A stretch of DNA of 64,000 nucleotides from Meridianimarinicoccus roseus (GCF_003172915.1 NZ_QGKU01000048.1:124001-188000); one strand, 5' to 3'; positions 45,544 to 54,714 are shown, counted from the stretch's first letter. Notes: a model not told the origin generated them from the letters alone. Program-made: numbers and translations.

Positions 45544-45648
45544 GCGCCCGTTTAGGCGCGGCATGTCGGCCTGTGCAAGTGGCGATGCTTGACTTTGGGC
45601 GGGGTTCCGCGAAAAACGTCACAAACCAGTGACCCAGAGGATGCGCCC

Positions 45649-46221
45649 ATGACACGCCAGATGACCCTGACCCAAGCCGTTCTGCCGACCGAAAGCTGGC
45701 TTGCCAAGCTGGGCCTCGTGCTGGCGGGCACGCTTCTGGTCGCCGCGAGCGCGCGCGTCGAGGTGCCGATGTATCCGGTCCCGATGTCGCTGCAGACGCT
45801 CGCCATCTCGCTGATTGGTCTGACCTATGGCGCGCGGCTGGCGGGCGCGACACTGCTGACCTACCTCGCGCAGGGCGCGGCTGGCCTGCCGGTCTTCGCG
45901 GGTGGCGGCGCGGGCGTCGCCTACATGATGGGGCCGACCGGCGGCTACCTGCTGGGTTTCGTGGCCATGGCGTGGCTCACCGGTCTGATGGTGGAACGCG
46001 GTTTCGGGCGCGGCTTGCCCCGTCTGTTCCTTGCGGCGCTGGTGCCGGCGACGCTGCTGTTCGTGCCGGGTGTCGCATGGCTGTGGGCGATCACCCCGCT
46101 GGACCTGCCCGGCGCCATCGCCGCGGGCATGCTGCCCTTCGTCGTGGGCGGGCTGGTCAAGTCGGGCGTCGCGGCCCTGATCGCGGCGGGCGGCTGGCAG
46201 GCGTTGCGCGGCCAGAAATAA
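45649..46221 (+). CDS. bioY: Biotin transporter BioY (ECF S-component)
   Basis: Membrane biotin-binding protein, 190 aa, about six helices. BioY features: RVEVPMYPVPMSLQTLAI, YGARLAGATLLTYLAQGAAGLPVFAGGG and MGPTGGYLLGF. The energising subunits bioM and bioN are not nearby. Start Met at 45649 with SD AGAGGATG-like; the Met at 45589 is rejected. Followed by a textbook terminator. Confidence 0.95.
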   Translation: MTRQMTLTQAVLPTESWLAKLGLVLAGTLLVAASARVEVPMYPVPMSLQTLAISLIGLTYGARLAGATLLTYLAQGAAGLPVFAGGGAGVAYMMGPTGGYLLGFVAMAWLTGLMVERGFGRGLPRLFLAALVPATLLFVPGVAWLWAITPLDLPGAIAAGMLPFVVGGLVKSGVAALIAAGGWQALRGQK

Positions 46222-46249
46222 GCGCGCCGCCCAGAAGCCGAACGAAAGG

Positions 46250-46273
46250 AACCGCCCCGAGGGGCGGTTTTTT
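46250..46273 (+). terminator. Rho-independent terminator after bioY
   Basis: AACCGCCCC (46250-46258), 2-nt turn, GGGGCGGTT (46261-46269) and a six-T run (46268-46273). One of the clearest terminators in the window. Confidence 0.93.
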
Positions 46274-46477
46274 CGTGCAGGACAGTTGTAGGACTTCTGC
46301 AGGAGGCCGACGCGACCCGAACACGGGTCCCGGGGCGGCCCCGCACCCCCACACCCGGCCGCGGAGATGCCGAGACACGGGGCGCGCTGCCACCGCCGGG
46401 CGCGCGTCGCGGCAAATTCCGGACTCGCCGGCGCGGCGCGGCTTGTCACTGCCCCGTGCTTCGGGCATCTGGCGCAC
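46274..46477. other. 204-bp GC-rich spacer before radA
   Basis: No gene and no convincing promoter. Several GC inverted repeats (for example GACCCG/CGGGTC near 46313-46329) but nothing I can name. Confidence 0.4.
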
Positions 46478-47839
46478 ATGGCCAAGCAAGCCGCCTTCAC
46501 CTGCACCGCCTGCGGCGCCGCCCACACCAAGTGGTCCGGTCGCTGCGACGCCTGCAGCGCGTGGAACACCGTGATCGAGGAACAGCCGCTGACCACCGGG
46601 CCGGGCCGCGGCGCGGGATTGGTGAAGGGCCGGACCGTGCCGCTGGTTTCCCTTGCCGCGACAGAGGCGCCGCCCGCGCGCACCGAAAGCCGTGTGGCGG
46701 AACTGGACCGCGTGCTCGGCGGCGGGCTGGTGCCTGCCTCGGCGACGCTGGTGGGCGGCGATCCTGGCATCGGAAAGTCCACGCTGCTTCTGCAGGCCGC
46801 CGCCGCGTTCAGCCGCCGGGGCCTGCGCGCGGTCTACGTCTCGGGCGAGGAGGCGAGCGCGCAGGTGCGGATGCGTGCGCAGCGGCTGGGGCTGGCCGAT
46901 GCCAATGTCAGCCTCGCCGCCGAAACCAACCTGCGCGATATCCTGACCACGCTGGAGGCCGACGCGCCCGACCTCGTGGTGGTCGATTCCATTCAGACCA
47001 TGTGGCTCGATACGGTGGACAGCGCGCCGGGATCGGTCAGCCAGGTGCGCGCCACGGCACATGAACTGACGACTTTCGCCAAGCGGCGCGGGATCGCGGT
47101 GATCCTTGTCGGCCACGTGACCAAGGAAGGCCAGATCGCCGGCCCGCGGGTGGTGGAGCACATGGTGGACACGGTGCTTTACTTCGAGGGCGAGCGTGGG
47201 CATCCATTCCGCATCTTGCGGGCGGTGAAGAACCGCTTCGGCCCCGCCGACGAGATCGGCGTCTTCGAGATGACCGGGAACGGGCTTGCGCAGGTCGCAA
47301 ACCCGTCCGCGCTGTTCCTGGCAGATCGGGGGGAGCCCGCGGCGGGATCGGCCGTCTTTGCCGGGATCGAGGGCACGCGCCCGCTTTTGTGCGAATTCCA
47401 GGCGCTGATCGCGCCCGCGCCGCACGGCACGCCGCGCCGGTCGGTCGTGGGCTGGGACGGCAGTCGCCTTGCCATGATCCTCGCGGTGCTGGAAAGCCGC
47501 GCGGGCATCCCGTTCGCCGGGCTCGACGTTTATCTGAACGTCGCGGGCGGGCTTCGTGTGACCGAACCGGCGGCAGACCTTGCCGTGGCGGCGGCGCTGC
47601 TGTCGGCGCGCGAGGACGTGGCGCTGCCCGCCGAAACCGTGGTTTTCGGCGAAATCAGCCTGTCCGGCGCGGTGCGCCCCGTCGCGCAGGCGGAAAACAG
47701 GTTGAAAGAGGCGGAGAAACTTGGTTTTTCCAAGGCGATCGTGCCGAAGGGCGGCAAGGCGGTGTCGCATTCGGGCATGACCTTGTCCCCGCAGGCCGAC
47801 CTGACCGGCTTTGTCGGCGATATTTTCGGTGCCGGATAG
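46478..47839 (+). CDS. radA: DNA repair protein RadA/Sms
   Basis: Helicase-like ATPase of recombination intermediates. 453 aa: N-terminal zinc finger CTACG...CDAC (about residues 10-28), RecA-like domain with Walker A GGDPGIGKSTLL, the RadA-specific KNRFG motif in RAVKNRFGPADEIG, and a C-terminal Lon-like domain with LSGAVRPVAQ and IVPKGG. The ATG at 46478 (MAKQAAFTC) is preferred; longer frames have no support. 21 bp before cvpA. Confidence 0.97.
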   Translation: MAKQAAFTCTACGAAHTKWSGRCDACSAWNTVIEEQPLTTGPGRGAGLVKGRTVPLVSLAATEAPPARTESRVAELDRVLGGGLVPASATLVGGDPGIGKSTLLLQAAAAFSRRGLRAVYVSGEEASAQVRMRAQRLGLADANVSLAAETNLRDILTTLEADAPDLVVVDSIQTMWLDTVDSAPGSVSQVRATAHELTTFAKRRGIAVILVGHVTKEGQIAGPRVVEHMVDTVLYFEGERGHPFRILRAVKNRFGPADEIGVFEMTGNGLAQVANPSALFLADRGEPAAGSAVFAGIEGTRPLLCEFQALIAPAPHGTPRRSVVGWDGSRLAMILAVLESRAGIPFAGLDVYLNVAGGLRVTEPAADLAVAAALLSAREDVALPAETVVFGEISLSGAVRPVAQAENRLKEAEKLGFSKAIVPKGGKAVSHSGMTLSPQADLTGFVGDIFGAG

Positions 47840-47860
47840 CGGCTTAGGGGAGTGACACGC

Positions 47861-48421
47861 ATGGACGGGTTCACCATTGTCGATGGGGTGGTCGCGGCCG
47901 TCATCGTGGTTTCGGCGCTTCTGGCCTACTCGCGCGGCTTCGTGCGCGAGGCGATGGCGATCGCCGGATGGATCGCCGCCGCGATCCTGGCCTTCCTGTT
48001 CGCCGCGCAGGCAGAGCCGCTGGTCAAGGAAATCCCGTACGTGGGCGATTTCCTGCGCGGATCGTGCGAGTTGTCGATCATCGCCGCCTTTTCGGTCGTG
48101 TTCGCGCTGGCGCTGGTCGTCGTGTCGCTGTTCACGCCGCTGTTTTCGACAGTGGTGCAGCGGTCGGCCCTTGGCGGGCTGGACCAGGGCGCGGGTTTCG
48201 TGTTCGGTGCGCTTCGGGGCATCCTGTTGGTGGCCGTGGCGCTGATCGTCTACGATCGCGTGGTTGCGGGCGACCCGGTCCCGATGATCGAGGCAAGCCG
48301 GACCGCGCAGGTGTTTTCCGGCATCGAGGAGGACCTGAACGCCTGGGTTCCGGAAGACGCGCCAGGCTGGATCCTGCTGCGTTACGAGGAACTCGTGGGC
48401 AGTTGCGGGGCGGATGCCTGA
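47861..48421 (+). CDS. cvpA: CvpA-family membrane protein
   Basis: 186-aa membrane protein with about four helices. Opening: FTIVDGVVAAVIVVSALLAYSRGFVREAMAIAGWIAA, a clear CvpA start. In E. coli CvpA lies upstream of purF, as here. ATG 47861 with SD AGGGGAG; a GTG at 47852 is unlikely. Role in envelope function or colicin V production; exact function here unknown. Confidence 0.93.
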   Translation: MDGFTIVDGVVAAVIVVSALLAYSRGFVREAMAIAGWIAAAILAFLFAAQAEPLVKEIPYVGDFLRGSCELSIIAAFSVVFALALVVVSLFTPLFSTVVQRSALGGLDQGAGFVFGALRGILLVAVALIVYDRVVAGDPVPMIEASRTAQVFSGIEEDLNAWVPEDAPGWILLRYEELVGSCGADA

Positions 48422-48553
48422 GCGACGGGGGCGCGTCGCGATGTCCGTGTGATCGTTTCGTGACACTGTCCTTCTTTGGGTCTATGTGTCGCCCCGACCG
48501 CAACGGAATCGGAGCCTGCGCCTGTGACGCAAGACCCCCGCACCGGACGCCTT

Positions 48554-50080
48554 ATGCCTGAAGGCCCGCCCTCCCGGACATGCCCCTCGCGCCGATCCAG
48601 CGCCGCCAGCCTGTCGGATCTTCCACGCCACCCGTTCGAGCCGGTGGGCGACGACAAGTTGCGCGAGGAGTGCGGCGTGTTCGGAGTTATCGGCACTTCG
48701 GAGGCGGCGAATTTCGTCGCGCTGGGCCTGCACGCGCTTCAGCATCGTGGCCAGGAGGCGGGCGGCATCGTCACCCACCACGCCGAGCAGGGGTTCAATT
48801 CGATCCGGCGCTTCGGCTATATCCGTGACAGTTTCACCAAGCAGTCGGTGATGGACAAACTGCCCGGCGATCTTGCCATCGGGCATGTGCGCTATTCGAC
48901 CTCCGGGTCGAAGGGCAACACGCAGATCCGCGACGTGCAGCCGTTCTTCGGCGAGTTTTCCATGGGCGGGGCGGCGATCGCCCATAACGGCAACATCACC
49001 AATGCCGACGCGCTGCGCCGCGAGCTGGTCGAGCGCGGATCGATCTTCCAGAGCAGTTCCGACAGCGAGTGCATCATCCACCTGATGGCCCGGTCGCTGC
49101 AGCGTGACATCCCCGAGCGGATGAAGGACGCTTTGCGCCGGGTCGAGGGGGCGTTTTCCGTGGTGGCGATGACGCGCACAAAGCTGATCGGCGTGCGTGA
49201 TCCGCTGGGTGTGCGGCCGCTGGTGCTGGGTCGGGTCGGCGACGGGTATGCGCTGTCCTCCGAGACGTGCGCGCTGGACATCATCGGCGCGGAGTTGATC
49301 CGCGAGATCGAGCCGGGCGAGATGGTGGTGATCACGCCCGAGGGGGTGAGCAGCCATTTCCCGTTCGAGCGCGTGGCGGGCCGGTTCTGCATCTTCGAGC
49401 ATGTCTATTTCTCACGGCCCGATTCGATCATCGGCGGAAGGTCGGTCTATGAGACGCGGCGCCAGATCGGGGTGGAACTGGCCCGGGAGGCGCCGGTGGA
49501 GGCGGACATCGTGGTGCCGATCCCTGACAGCGGCACGCCGGCAGCGGTGGGATATGCCGCCGAAAGCGGGCTGCCCTTCGCGCTGGGCATCACACGCAAC
49601 CAGTACATGGGCCGGACCTTCATCGAGCCGACCGAGCAGATCCGCAACATGGGTGTGCGGCTGAAGCTCAACGTGAACCGGGCGCTGGTGCAGGGCAAGC
49701 GGGTGATCCTTGTGGATGACAGCGTGGTGCGCGGCACCACCAGCCGCAAGATCAAGGAGATGGTTCTGGATGCCGGCGCGGCCGAGGTGCATTTCCGCAT
49801 TGCCTCGCCGCCGACCTCGTGGCCGTGCTTCTACGGCGTGGACACGCCCGAGCGCGACAAGCTGCTGGCCGCCACCATGACCGAGGACGAGATGCGCGGG
49901 TATCTTGGGGTGGACAGCCTGCGCTTCATTTCGCTCAACGGGCTTTATCGCGCCGTGGGCGAGGCCGGGGGGCGCGACGCGGCGCATCCGCAGTATTGCG
50001 ACGCTTGCTTCTCTGGCGACTATCCGGTGCGCCCGTCGGACATGCTGGCGCGCGGATTCGAACTCAAGGCCGCCGAATAG
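48554..50080 (+). CDS. purF: Amidophosphoribosyltransferase
   Basis: First committed step of purine synthesis: PRPP plus glutamine to phosphoribosylamine. N-terminal propeptide then Cys40 (EECGVFGVIG), the N-terminal-nucleophile glutaminase residue; HNGNITNA; the PRPP motif VILVDDSVVRGTTS; and C-terminal CYGVDTPER-like FYGVDTPERDKLLA. About 508 aa from Met 48554. A GTG at 48524 with a GGAG SD is an alternative; both leave an unusually long leader peptide. 132 bp after cvpA. Confidence 0.95.
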   Translation: MPEGPPSRTCPSRRSSAASLSDLPRHPFEPVGDDKLREECGVFGVIGTSEAANFVALGLHALQHRGQEAGGIVTHHAEQGFNSIRRFGYIRDSFTKQSVMDKLPGDLAIGHVRYSTSGSKGNTQIRDVQPFFGEFSMGGAAIAHNGNITNADALRRELVERGSIFQSSSDSECIIHLMARSLQRDIPERMKDALRRVEGAFSVVAMTRTKLIGVRDPLGVRPLVLGRVGDGYALSSETCALDIIGAELIREIEPGEMVVITPEGVSSHFPFERVAGRFCIFEHVYFSRPDSIIGGRSVYETRRQIGVELAREAPVEADIVVPIPDSGTPAAVGYAAESGLPFALGITRNQYMGRTFIEPTEQIRNMGVRLKLNVNRALVQGKRVILVDDSVVRGTTSRKIKEMVLDAGAAEVHFRIASPPTSWPCFYGVDTPERDKLLAATMTEDEMRGYLGVDSLRFISLNGLYRAVGEAGGRDAAHPQYCDACFSGDYPVRPSDMLARGFELKAAE

Positions 50081-50193
50081 GCGCCTTGCGAAGGTTTGGG
50101 CGGCCGCGTGCGACCTTTGGGCCGGGTGCCGCGCCTTGTCGGCGCGGGTGCGGCGGGAGATAAGTCGCGCGAGCCGCAACGCAGGAGAAAGTC

Positions 50194-50598
50194 ATGATCG
50201 GTCGTCTGAACCATGTCGCCATTGCCGTGCCCGACCTGGAGGCCGCTTCGGCGCAGTATCGCGATGCGCTGGGCGCCCATGTCGGCGCGCCGCAGGACGA
50301 ACCGGACCATGGCGTCACGGTGGTCTTCATCGAATTGCCCAACACCAAGATCGAGCTTCTCTATCCGCTGGGCGAGAACAGCCCGATCACGGGCTTCCTG
50401 GAAAAGAACCCTTCGGGCGGCATCCACCATGTCTGCTATGAGGTGGACGACATCCTAGCCGCGCGTGACAAGCTGGCCGCCACCGGCGCGCGGGTGCTGG
50501 GCAGTGGCGAGCCGAAGATCGGCGCGCATGGCAAACCGGTCCTGTTCCTGCATCCCAAGGATTTCAACGGGTGCCTCGTGGAACTGGAGCAGGTGTGA
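50194..50598 (+). CDS. mce: Methylmalonyl-CoA epimerase
   Basis: Interconverts R- and S-methylmalonyl-CoA in propionate breakdown. 134 aa, VOC fold: GRLNHVAIAVPDLEAA (metal-binding His7), GGIHHVCYEVDDI (His and later Glu ligands), and C-terminal FLHPKDFNGCLVELEQV. SD AGGAGA 8 bp before ATG. mutA/mutB are not in the window. Confidence 0.94.
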   Translation: MIGRLNHVAIAVPDLEAASAQYRDALGAHVGAPQDEPDHGVTVVFIELPNTKIELLYPLGENSPITGFLEKNPSGGIHHVCYEVDDILAARDKLAATGARVLGSGEPKIGAHGKPVLFLHPKDFNGCLVELEQV

Positions 50599-50626
50599 GC
50601 GGCGCGCGGGCGGGAGGCGTCAGGTC

Positions 50627-50914
50627 ATGAGCATCACCTCGGCTTTCGTGCTGTTCGCCGTGATCTGGTTCATGGTGTTCTTCGTGGTCCTGCCGCTGCG
50701 CCTGAAGACGCAGGGCGAGGACGGTAACATCGTGCCGGGCACTCATGCCTCTGCTCCTGCGGACCCGCAGATGTGGCGCCGCGCCCGGATCACCACGATC
50801 TGGGCCGTGGGCCTTTGGATCTTGATCGGCGGCACCATCCTGTCGGGCGCGATCACGGTGCGGGATATCGATGTGCTCAACCGGATGGGACCACCATCCG
50901 CTGAGGCGGAGTGA
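50627..50914 (+). CDS. DUF1467 membrane protein
   Basis: 95-aa protein with two helices (SAFVLFAVIWFMVFFVVLPL and ITTIWAVGLWILIGGTILSG), matching DUF1467, found in alphaproteobacteria next to mce. The longer open frame is antisense or out-of-frame to mce. The last 38 bp overlap the convergent PACE gene. Confidence 0.85.
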   Translation: MSITSAFVLFAVIWFMVFFVVLPLRLKTQGEDGNIVPGTHASAPADPQMWRRARITTIWAVGLWILIGGTILSGAITVRDIDVLNRMGPPSAEAE

Positions 50915-51410
50915 GCTTGCGGGCCTGCGTGGCCCGTCGCTGCCGGGTGCGCGGCGGGGCGCCGACCGGTCGGAGCTTGTCCCAGACGAAGTAGAACAGC
51001 GCGGTCCAGCCGACAAACAGCACTGTCAGCCCGACATTCAGCATCAGCGTTTCAGCGAGCGTGTGCCCGCCTAGGCCCATCATCACCGGCAGTTCCACCA
51101 CTGCCAGCGTGACTTCAAGGCTGATCGCATGGCAAACACGGGCGCGGGGCCCACGCTGGCAGGCGGTGCGCCCGGTGCGGGCAAGCGCGATCCGGTCATA
51201 AACCGCGTTGTGCAGCGGTGTCGCCGCGAGGCAGACCAGTGTGAGCGCCGCCAGAAGCCACGCGCCCTCGGCCGTGCCACGACCGGTCACCACGGCATAG
51301 ACCGGTGCGAAGAGCGCGATGCCCGTCAGTTCGAACACGATGGCTTGCAGCACGCGTTCGCGCAGGGTGCGCAGGCGGGGGCCGGCGGAAGGGGGCGTTG
51401 TCCATGTCAT
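50877..51410 (-). CDS. PACE efflux transporter
   Basis: 177-aa membrane protein of the proteobacterial antimicrobial compound efflux family: four helices in two BTP repeats (LRERVLQAIVFELTGIALFAPVYAVVTG; HAISLEVTLAVVELPVMMGLGG), with the conserved Glu in FELTG and EVTLAV. PACE proteins export biocides such as chlorhexidine; substrate here unknown. ATG 51410 selected because the fold starts there. Its stop lies inside the 3' end of the DUF1467 gene. Confidence 0.88.
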   Translation of the reverse strand: MTWTTPPSAGPRLRTLRERVLQAIVFELTGIALFAPVYAVVTGRGTAEGAWLLAALTLVCLAATPLHNAVYDRIALARTGRTACQRGPRARVCHAISLEVTLAVVELPVMMGLGGHTLAETLMLNVGLTVLFVGWTALFYFVWDKLRPVGAPPRTRQRRATQARKLTPPQRMVVPSG

Positions 51411-51544
51411 GCCCCTTTTCTGCGCGGTCTTGCGCCGGTCTTCCGTGTGATCGGACACACCCTGCACGCGGGTCTGGAATACCGGACTGCCCAACCCGGG
51501 AATGCCCGAGCAACCCCAAGTCGCGCTGGGCCGGGCGGGCGGGA

Positions 51545-52240
51545 CTAGCGGTCCTGCCGGTCCAGCCGGTGCACAAGATGCGTGAAGGCGGCCGCGCCCA
51601 TGATCGGGACCACGAGGTTCAGCAGCGGCACCGTGAGCGGTATTGCCATCAGCGCGCCTGCCAGCCAGACCTGCCCGGCATGGCGGCGGCGAAGGCGGCG
51701 CGCGCTGGCCTCGTCCATCCGGCGGATCGCGGCCATCTGGAAATATTCTCGCCCCAGCAGGAACCCGTTGAGCCCCCAGAAGATCAGCGGCGCGAGTGGC
51801 ACGAACACAAGGTAAAGCACCAGCGCGCAAAGGTTCGCGACCAGCATCACCCCGAGGAAGCGCAGCGTGTCAGCCAGCGCCGACAGGAAGGGCTGGCGCC
51901 GCGCCGGTCCTGCATCGGGGTAGTGGCGCGCCTCGACCGCATCTGCGACGTCATCGAGGAAAAGGCCCGTGAAGGCCGAGGCAACCGGCACCATCAGAAC
52001 CACTGACAGCCCCAGCACGCCCAGCACCGACACCCCCGAGGCGATGTCGTTCAGGAAGCCGATCTCGCCCACCAGCGGCAGGGTCACCGTGTCGGGCACC
52101 AGCGTCGCCACCAGCCAGCCGGTGCCCGCCGCCGCCCCGAGCAGCAGTGCCAGCGTCAGCCCGAGACCCAGCAGCAGGACGCGCCGGAAGGCCGGATCGC
52201 CCATCTGGCCGAGCGCGCGGGTGATGTCGGTCAGGATCAT
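51545..52240 (-). CDS. EI24/CysZ-like membrane protein
   Basis: 231-aa EI24-domain protein with about four helices (LLLGLGLTLALLLGAAAG; GVMLVANLCALVLYLVFVPLAPLIFW). The amphipathic DAVEARHYP segment and GFLLGREYFQMAAIRRM are family marks. CysZ homologues import sulfate; function here not established. Starts in ATGA overlap with the nitroreductase gene. Confidence 0.88.
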   Translation of the reverse strand: MILTDITRALGQMGDPAFRRVLLLGLGLTLALLLGAAAGTGWLVATLVPDTVTLPLVGEIGFLNDIASGVSVLGVLGLSVVLMVPVASAFTGLFLDDVADAVEARHYPDAGPARRQPFLSALADTLRFLGVMLVANLCALVLYLVFVPLAPLIFWGLNGFLLGREYFQMAAIRRMDEASARRLRRRHAGQVWLAGALMAIPLTVPLLNLVVPIMGAAAFTHLVHRLDRQDR

Positions 52241-52815
52241 GCCTGAACCCAGTCGGTGATCGCGCCAAGGTCCGGGCGCGGCCGGTCCGGCGGCGCGCTG
52301 GTTTCCGTCCCGATATGGATGAAGCCGGCCACGGTTTCATGGGGAGCGAGGCCCAGCCCTTCGGTGCAGAAGTCGCGGTCATGCGCGCCCCAGCCCGTCA
52401 GCCAGTTCGCGCCCCAGCCCGCCGCCAGCGCCGCGTTCAGAAGCGCGAGGCAGACAGCGCCCGCGGAATGGACCTGTTCGATTTGCGGGATCTTCGGCGA
52501 TGGTTTCGGCGCGCTGATAACCGCGACGCACAAGCCCGAGCGGGTGAACTGGTCGGCCATCTTCGCCACTTGTTCGGCCTCGCGGCCCTGCGCGGTGCCG
52601 ATCCGCTTTGCGAGCGCGGCAAGGCGCATGGGCGCCGCGCCGGACAGCACGATGAAGCGCCACGGTTCCAGCTTCCCGTGGTCCGGCGTGCGCGCTGCGG
52701 CAGTCAGCAGCGGCAGCAGCGCGTCGCGCGCGGGCCAGGGTGCGGCCAGCGTCTTGGCCGGGCGCGAGCGCCGGGTCAGCAGAAAATCGAGAGCGGCGGG
52801 GTTCGGGTCGGGCAT
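52237..52815 (-). CDS. Nitroreductase-family protein
   Basis: 192-aa FMN/NADPH-dependent reductase. N-terminal LLTRRSRPAKTLAAPWP (FMN-binding Arg-Ser-Arg), AARTPDHGKLEPWRFIV and a C-terminal ETSAPPDRPRPDL with a short YdjA-like ending. Likely a YdjA-type nitroreductase. Start Met at 52815; the longer open frame upstream runs antisense to the DUF167 gene. Operon with the EI24 gene. Confidence 0.87.
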   Translation of the reverse strand: MPDPNPAALDFLLTRRSRPAKTLAAPWPARDALLPLLTAAARTPDHGKLEPWRFIVLSGAAPMRLAALAKRIGTAQGREAEQVAKMADQFTRSGLCVAVISAPKPSPKIPQIEQVHSAGAVCLALLNAALAAGWGANWLTGWGAHDRDFCTEGLGLAPHETVAGFIHIGTETSAPPDRPRPDLGAITDWVQA

Positions 52816-52917
52816 GGGCGTCTCCGCGCGGGGGGCCGGGGGCGGCCGGGGCTTGGTCCTGATGCTGACTTGTGCCATTTGGCGCCGGGGATCAAGGCGG
52901 CAGGGGGTGTGGCGATC

Positions 52918-53166
52918 ATGGAGGGACAGGACGGTGCGGAATGCGGCATCGCGGTGCGGGTCACTCCGCGCGCCGCCCGCGCGCGGGTGGAGCCTGGCGC
53001 GGCGGAGGGCGATCCGCTGCGCGTGCATGTCACCGTCCCGCCCGAGGGTGGCAAGGCCAACGCGGCGGTGCGCAAGCTGCTGGCGGCGCATCTGGGTGTT
53101 GCGCCCTCGCGCCTGACGCTGCTGCGCGGTGCGAAGGGGCGCGACAAGCTGTTCCGGCTGGATTGA
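52918..53166 (+). CDS. DUF167 (YggU) family protein
   Basis: 82-aa small protein: CGIAVRVTPRAARARVEP, DPLRVHVTVPPEGGKANAAV and a C-terminal SRLTLLRGAKGRDK, the standard DUF167 pattern. Function unknown. ATG 52918 with GGGGGTG as a weak SD. Confidence 0.9.
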   Translation: MEGQDGAECGIAVRVTPRAARARVEPGAAEGDPLRVHVTVPPEGGKANAAVRKLLAAHLGVAPSRLTLLRGAKGRDKLFRLD

Positions 53167-53239
53167 TCCGCGCGCGGGCAACGCGGCGCTGCGGGCGGGC
53201 TGGCCGAGGGGGCCTTGCCGACGGGACCGGAGGGCGCGG

Positions 53240-53491
53240 TCAGGCCTTGTCGGCTTTGCCCCGCCCGCCCAGCCGGTAGACGCCTTCGGGCAGGTTCAGC
53301 GCTGCGGCGAGGTCGCGGATCTGTCCCGGCGTGAAGGTGATGCGGATCACATCGTCGCGGCGCGGGTCGTACTGTTCGACGGTGATGCAATCCTCGAAGG
53401 CCTGAACGGTGATGTCTTCGGACAGGGGGGCCGCGCGGTCATCCACGAGGGTGATGACGGTGGCGTCGAAGTCGTGTTCGATGGAAAACAT
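53240..53491 (-). CDS. Small protein of unknown function
   Basis: 83-aa acidic protein with beta-rich first half (MFSIEHDFDATVITLVDDRAAPLSEDITVQAFEDC) and RIRITFTP-like segment. No family named. Starts at the ATG at 53491 with AAGGCC as a weak SD; a GTG 2 codons upstream (53497) is the alternative. Coding pattern is normal for the region. Confidence 0.65.
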   Translation of the reverse strand: MFSIEHDFDATVITLVDDRAAPLSEDITVQAFEDCITVEQYDPRRDDVIRITFTPGQIRDLAAALNLPEGVYRLGGRGKADKA

Positions 53492-53548
53492 GGGCACTGG
53501 CCTTGTGCTTGGGAGTCTTTCCGAAGGCTAGGCCATGCGCGCGCGGGC

Positions 53549-53935
53549 TTAAAGGGGCCCATTCGCCTGCGCGCGCCGCACCCGGCGCCGGTGCAGCGCA
53601 TAGAGCGCTGGCGCCAGCACGCCTTCGTAGACCGCGTTTGCAATCTGGCGCAGGCCGGGCAGCGCCACGATCCGCGCGAGCGGACGGAAGCGCGGCATCG
53701 CCGACCACAGCGCGAGGAAGGCCGGGGTTCCGGCCAGCAGCCGGTCGCCCTGAACAACGTGCAGGCGGCGGGCCGCGTCTTCGGGGGTCAGACCCCAGCG
53801 CGACAGCGCCGCGCGGTCGAGATCGACGAAGCGCACGGGCAGGGTGCGGGCCTCGCAATAGCGCCGGTAGCTGTCGATCTCGCGGGAACAGATCGGGCAG
53901 TTCGCGTTGTAGATCACGGTGGTGTGTTGGGTCAT
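53549..53935 (-). CDS. DCC-family (DUF393) thiol-disulfide protein
   Basis: 128 aa, DUF393. N-terminal redox motif YNANCPICSREIDSYR with CPIC, where most members have YDGxCPxC; here NANC. The conserved middle FVDLDR and WGLTPEDAARRLHV follow, and the C-terminus is basic. The CxxC is intact. Divergent from the M48 gene. Confidence 0.88.
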   Translation of the reverse strand: MTQHTTVIYNANCPICSREIDSYRRYCEARTLPVRFVDLDRAALSRWGLTPEDAARRLHVVQGDRLLAGTPAFLALWSAMPRFRPLARIVALPGLRQIANAVYEGVLAPALYALHRRRVRRAQANGPL

Positions 53936-53987
53936 GGACCTTACATAGGACGCTGTGGCACAAGGCAAAGAAGACAGGAGTGCAGGC

Positions 53988-54704
53988 ATGCGTGCAGGGC
54001 GGATGGCAGGTTTGGGAGCGGTTCTGCTGGCGGTTGCCGGCTGTGCCGCGGCGCCGCCGCGACCCCCCGAAGCCCGTGCTCCGACCGTGTCCGCCGCGCG
54101 TGTTCCGGCTGGCGCCGTGCTTCCTTTCGGGCAGGTCGTCTCGCGGGTTGAGCCGGTGGCAGAGGCGCTCTGCCGAAGTCGGGGTACGGTGCGCAACTGC
54201 GACTTCAAGATCATCTACGATGACCGGCCCGGGGTGGCCGCCAATGCCTATCAGACGCGGGACGCGAGCGGTCGGCCGCTGCTGATCGTCACTGGCCCGC
54301 TGCTGCGCGAGACGGAAAATGCGCACGAGTTGGCCTTTGTGCTTGGCCACGAGGCGGCACATCACATCGAGGGGCATCTCGACCGGCAGCAGGCCAGCGC
54401 CGTCTGGGGTGCGGTGCTGATCGGGTCGGTGGTTGCGGCCTCGGGCGGCGACGCCGGATCGGTGGAGGCGGCGCAGCGGCTGGGCGCGCAGGCCGGATCG
54501 CGGGTGTTTTCCAAGGATTTCGAACTGGAGGCGGACGCGTTGGGCACGGTGATCGCCGCGCGGTCAGGCTTCGATCCGGTGCGCGGGGCGGATTTCTTCG
54601 CCCGCATCCCCGACCCCGGCGACGTGTTCCTTGGCACGCACCCGCCCAATGCCGACCGCCAGCGGGTGGTGCGCGAAGTCGCGGCGCAGCTTCCCGGGTC
54701 TTGA
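53988..54704 (+). CDS. M48-family metalloprotease, lipoprotein
   Basis: 238 aa. Signal with lipobox LAVAGC (Cys21-22 region), then the M48 zinc site HEAAHH (HExxH) near residue 130 followed by DFELEADALG, the third-ligand motif. Predicted outer-membrane lipoprotease like BepA/LoiP-type. The Met at 53988 has SD AGGAGT; the frame to 53955 is longer but unlikely. Its stop codon falls inside an FNR-box-like site. Confidence 0.9.
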   Translation: MRAGRMAGLGAVLLAVAGCAAAPPRPPEARAPTVSAARVPAGAVLPFGQVVSRVEPVAEALCRSRGTVRNCDFKIIYDDRPGVAANAYQTRDASGRPLLIVTGPLLRETENAHELAFVLGHEAAHHIEGHLDRQQASAVWGAVLIGSVVAASGGDAGSVEAAQRLGAQAGSRVFSKDFELEADALGTVIAARSGFDPVRGADFFARIPDPGDVFLGTHPPNADRQRVVREVAAQLPGS

Positions 54705-54714
54705 TCTGGGTCAA
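54701..54714 (+). promoter_or_regulatory. FNR-box-like site upstream of the DUF6455 gene
   Basis: TTGATCTGGGTCAA, 9/10 match to TTGAT-N4-ATCAA, overlapping the stop codon of the M48 gene and ending 42 bp before the DUF6455 ATG (54757). No clear -10 at class II spacing; TACAAG at 54750 is a weak candidate. The match to the sites at 16280, 18066 and 22868 is direct. Confidence 0.65.

Noticed and set aside
46157-48466. 769-codon minus frame opposite radA/cvpA
   Set aside because: Shadow of radA and cvpA with unusual amino-acid use.
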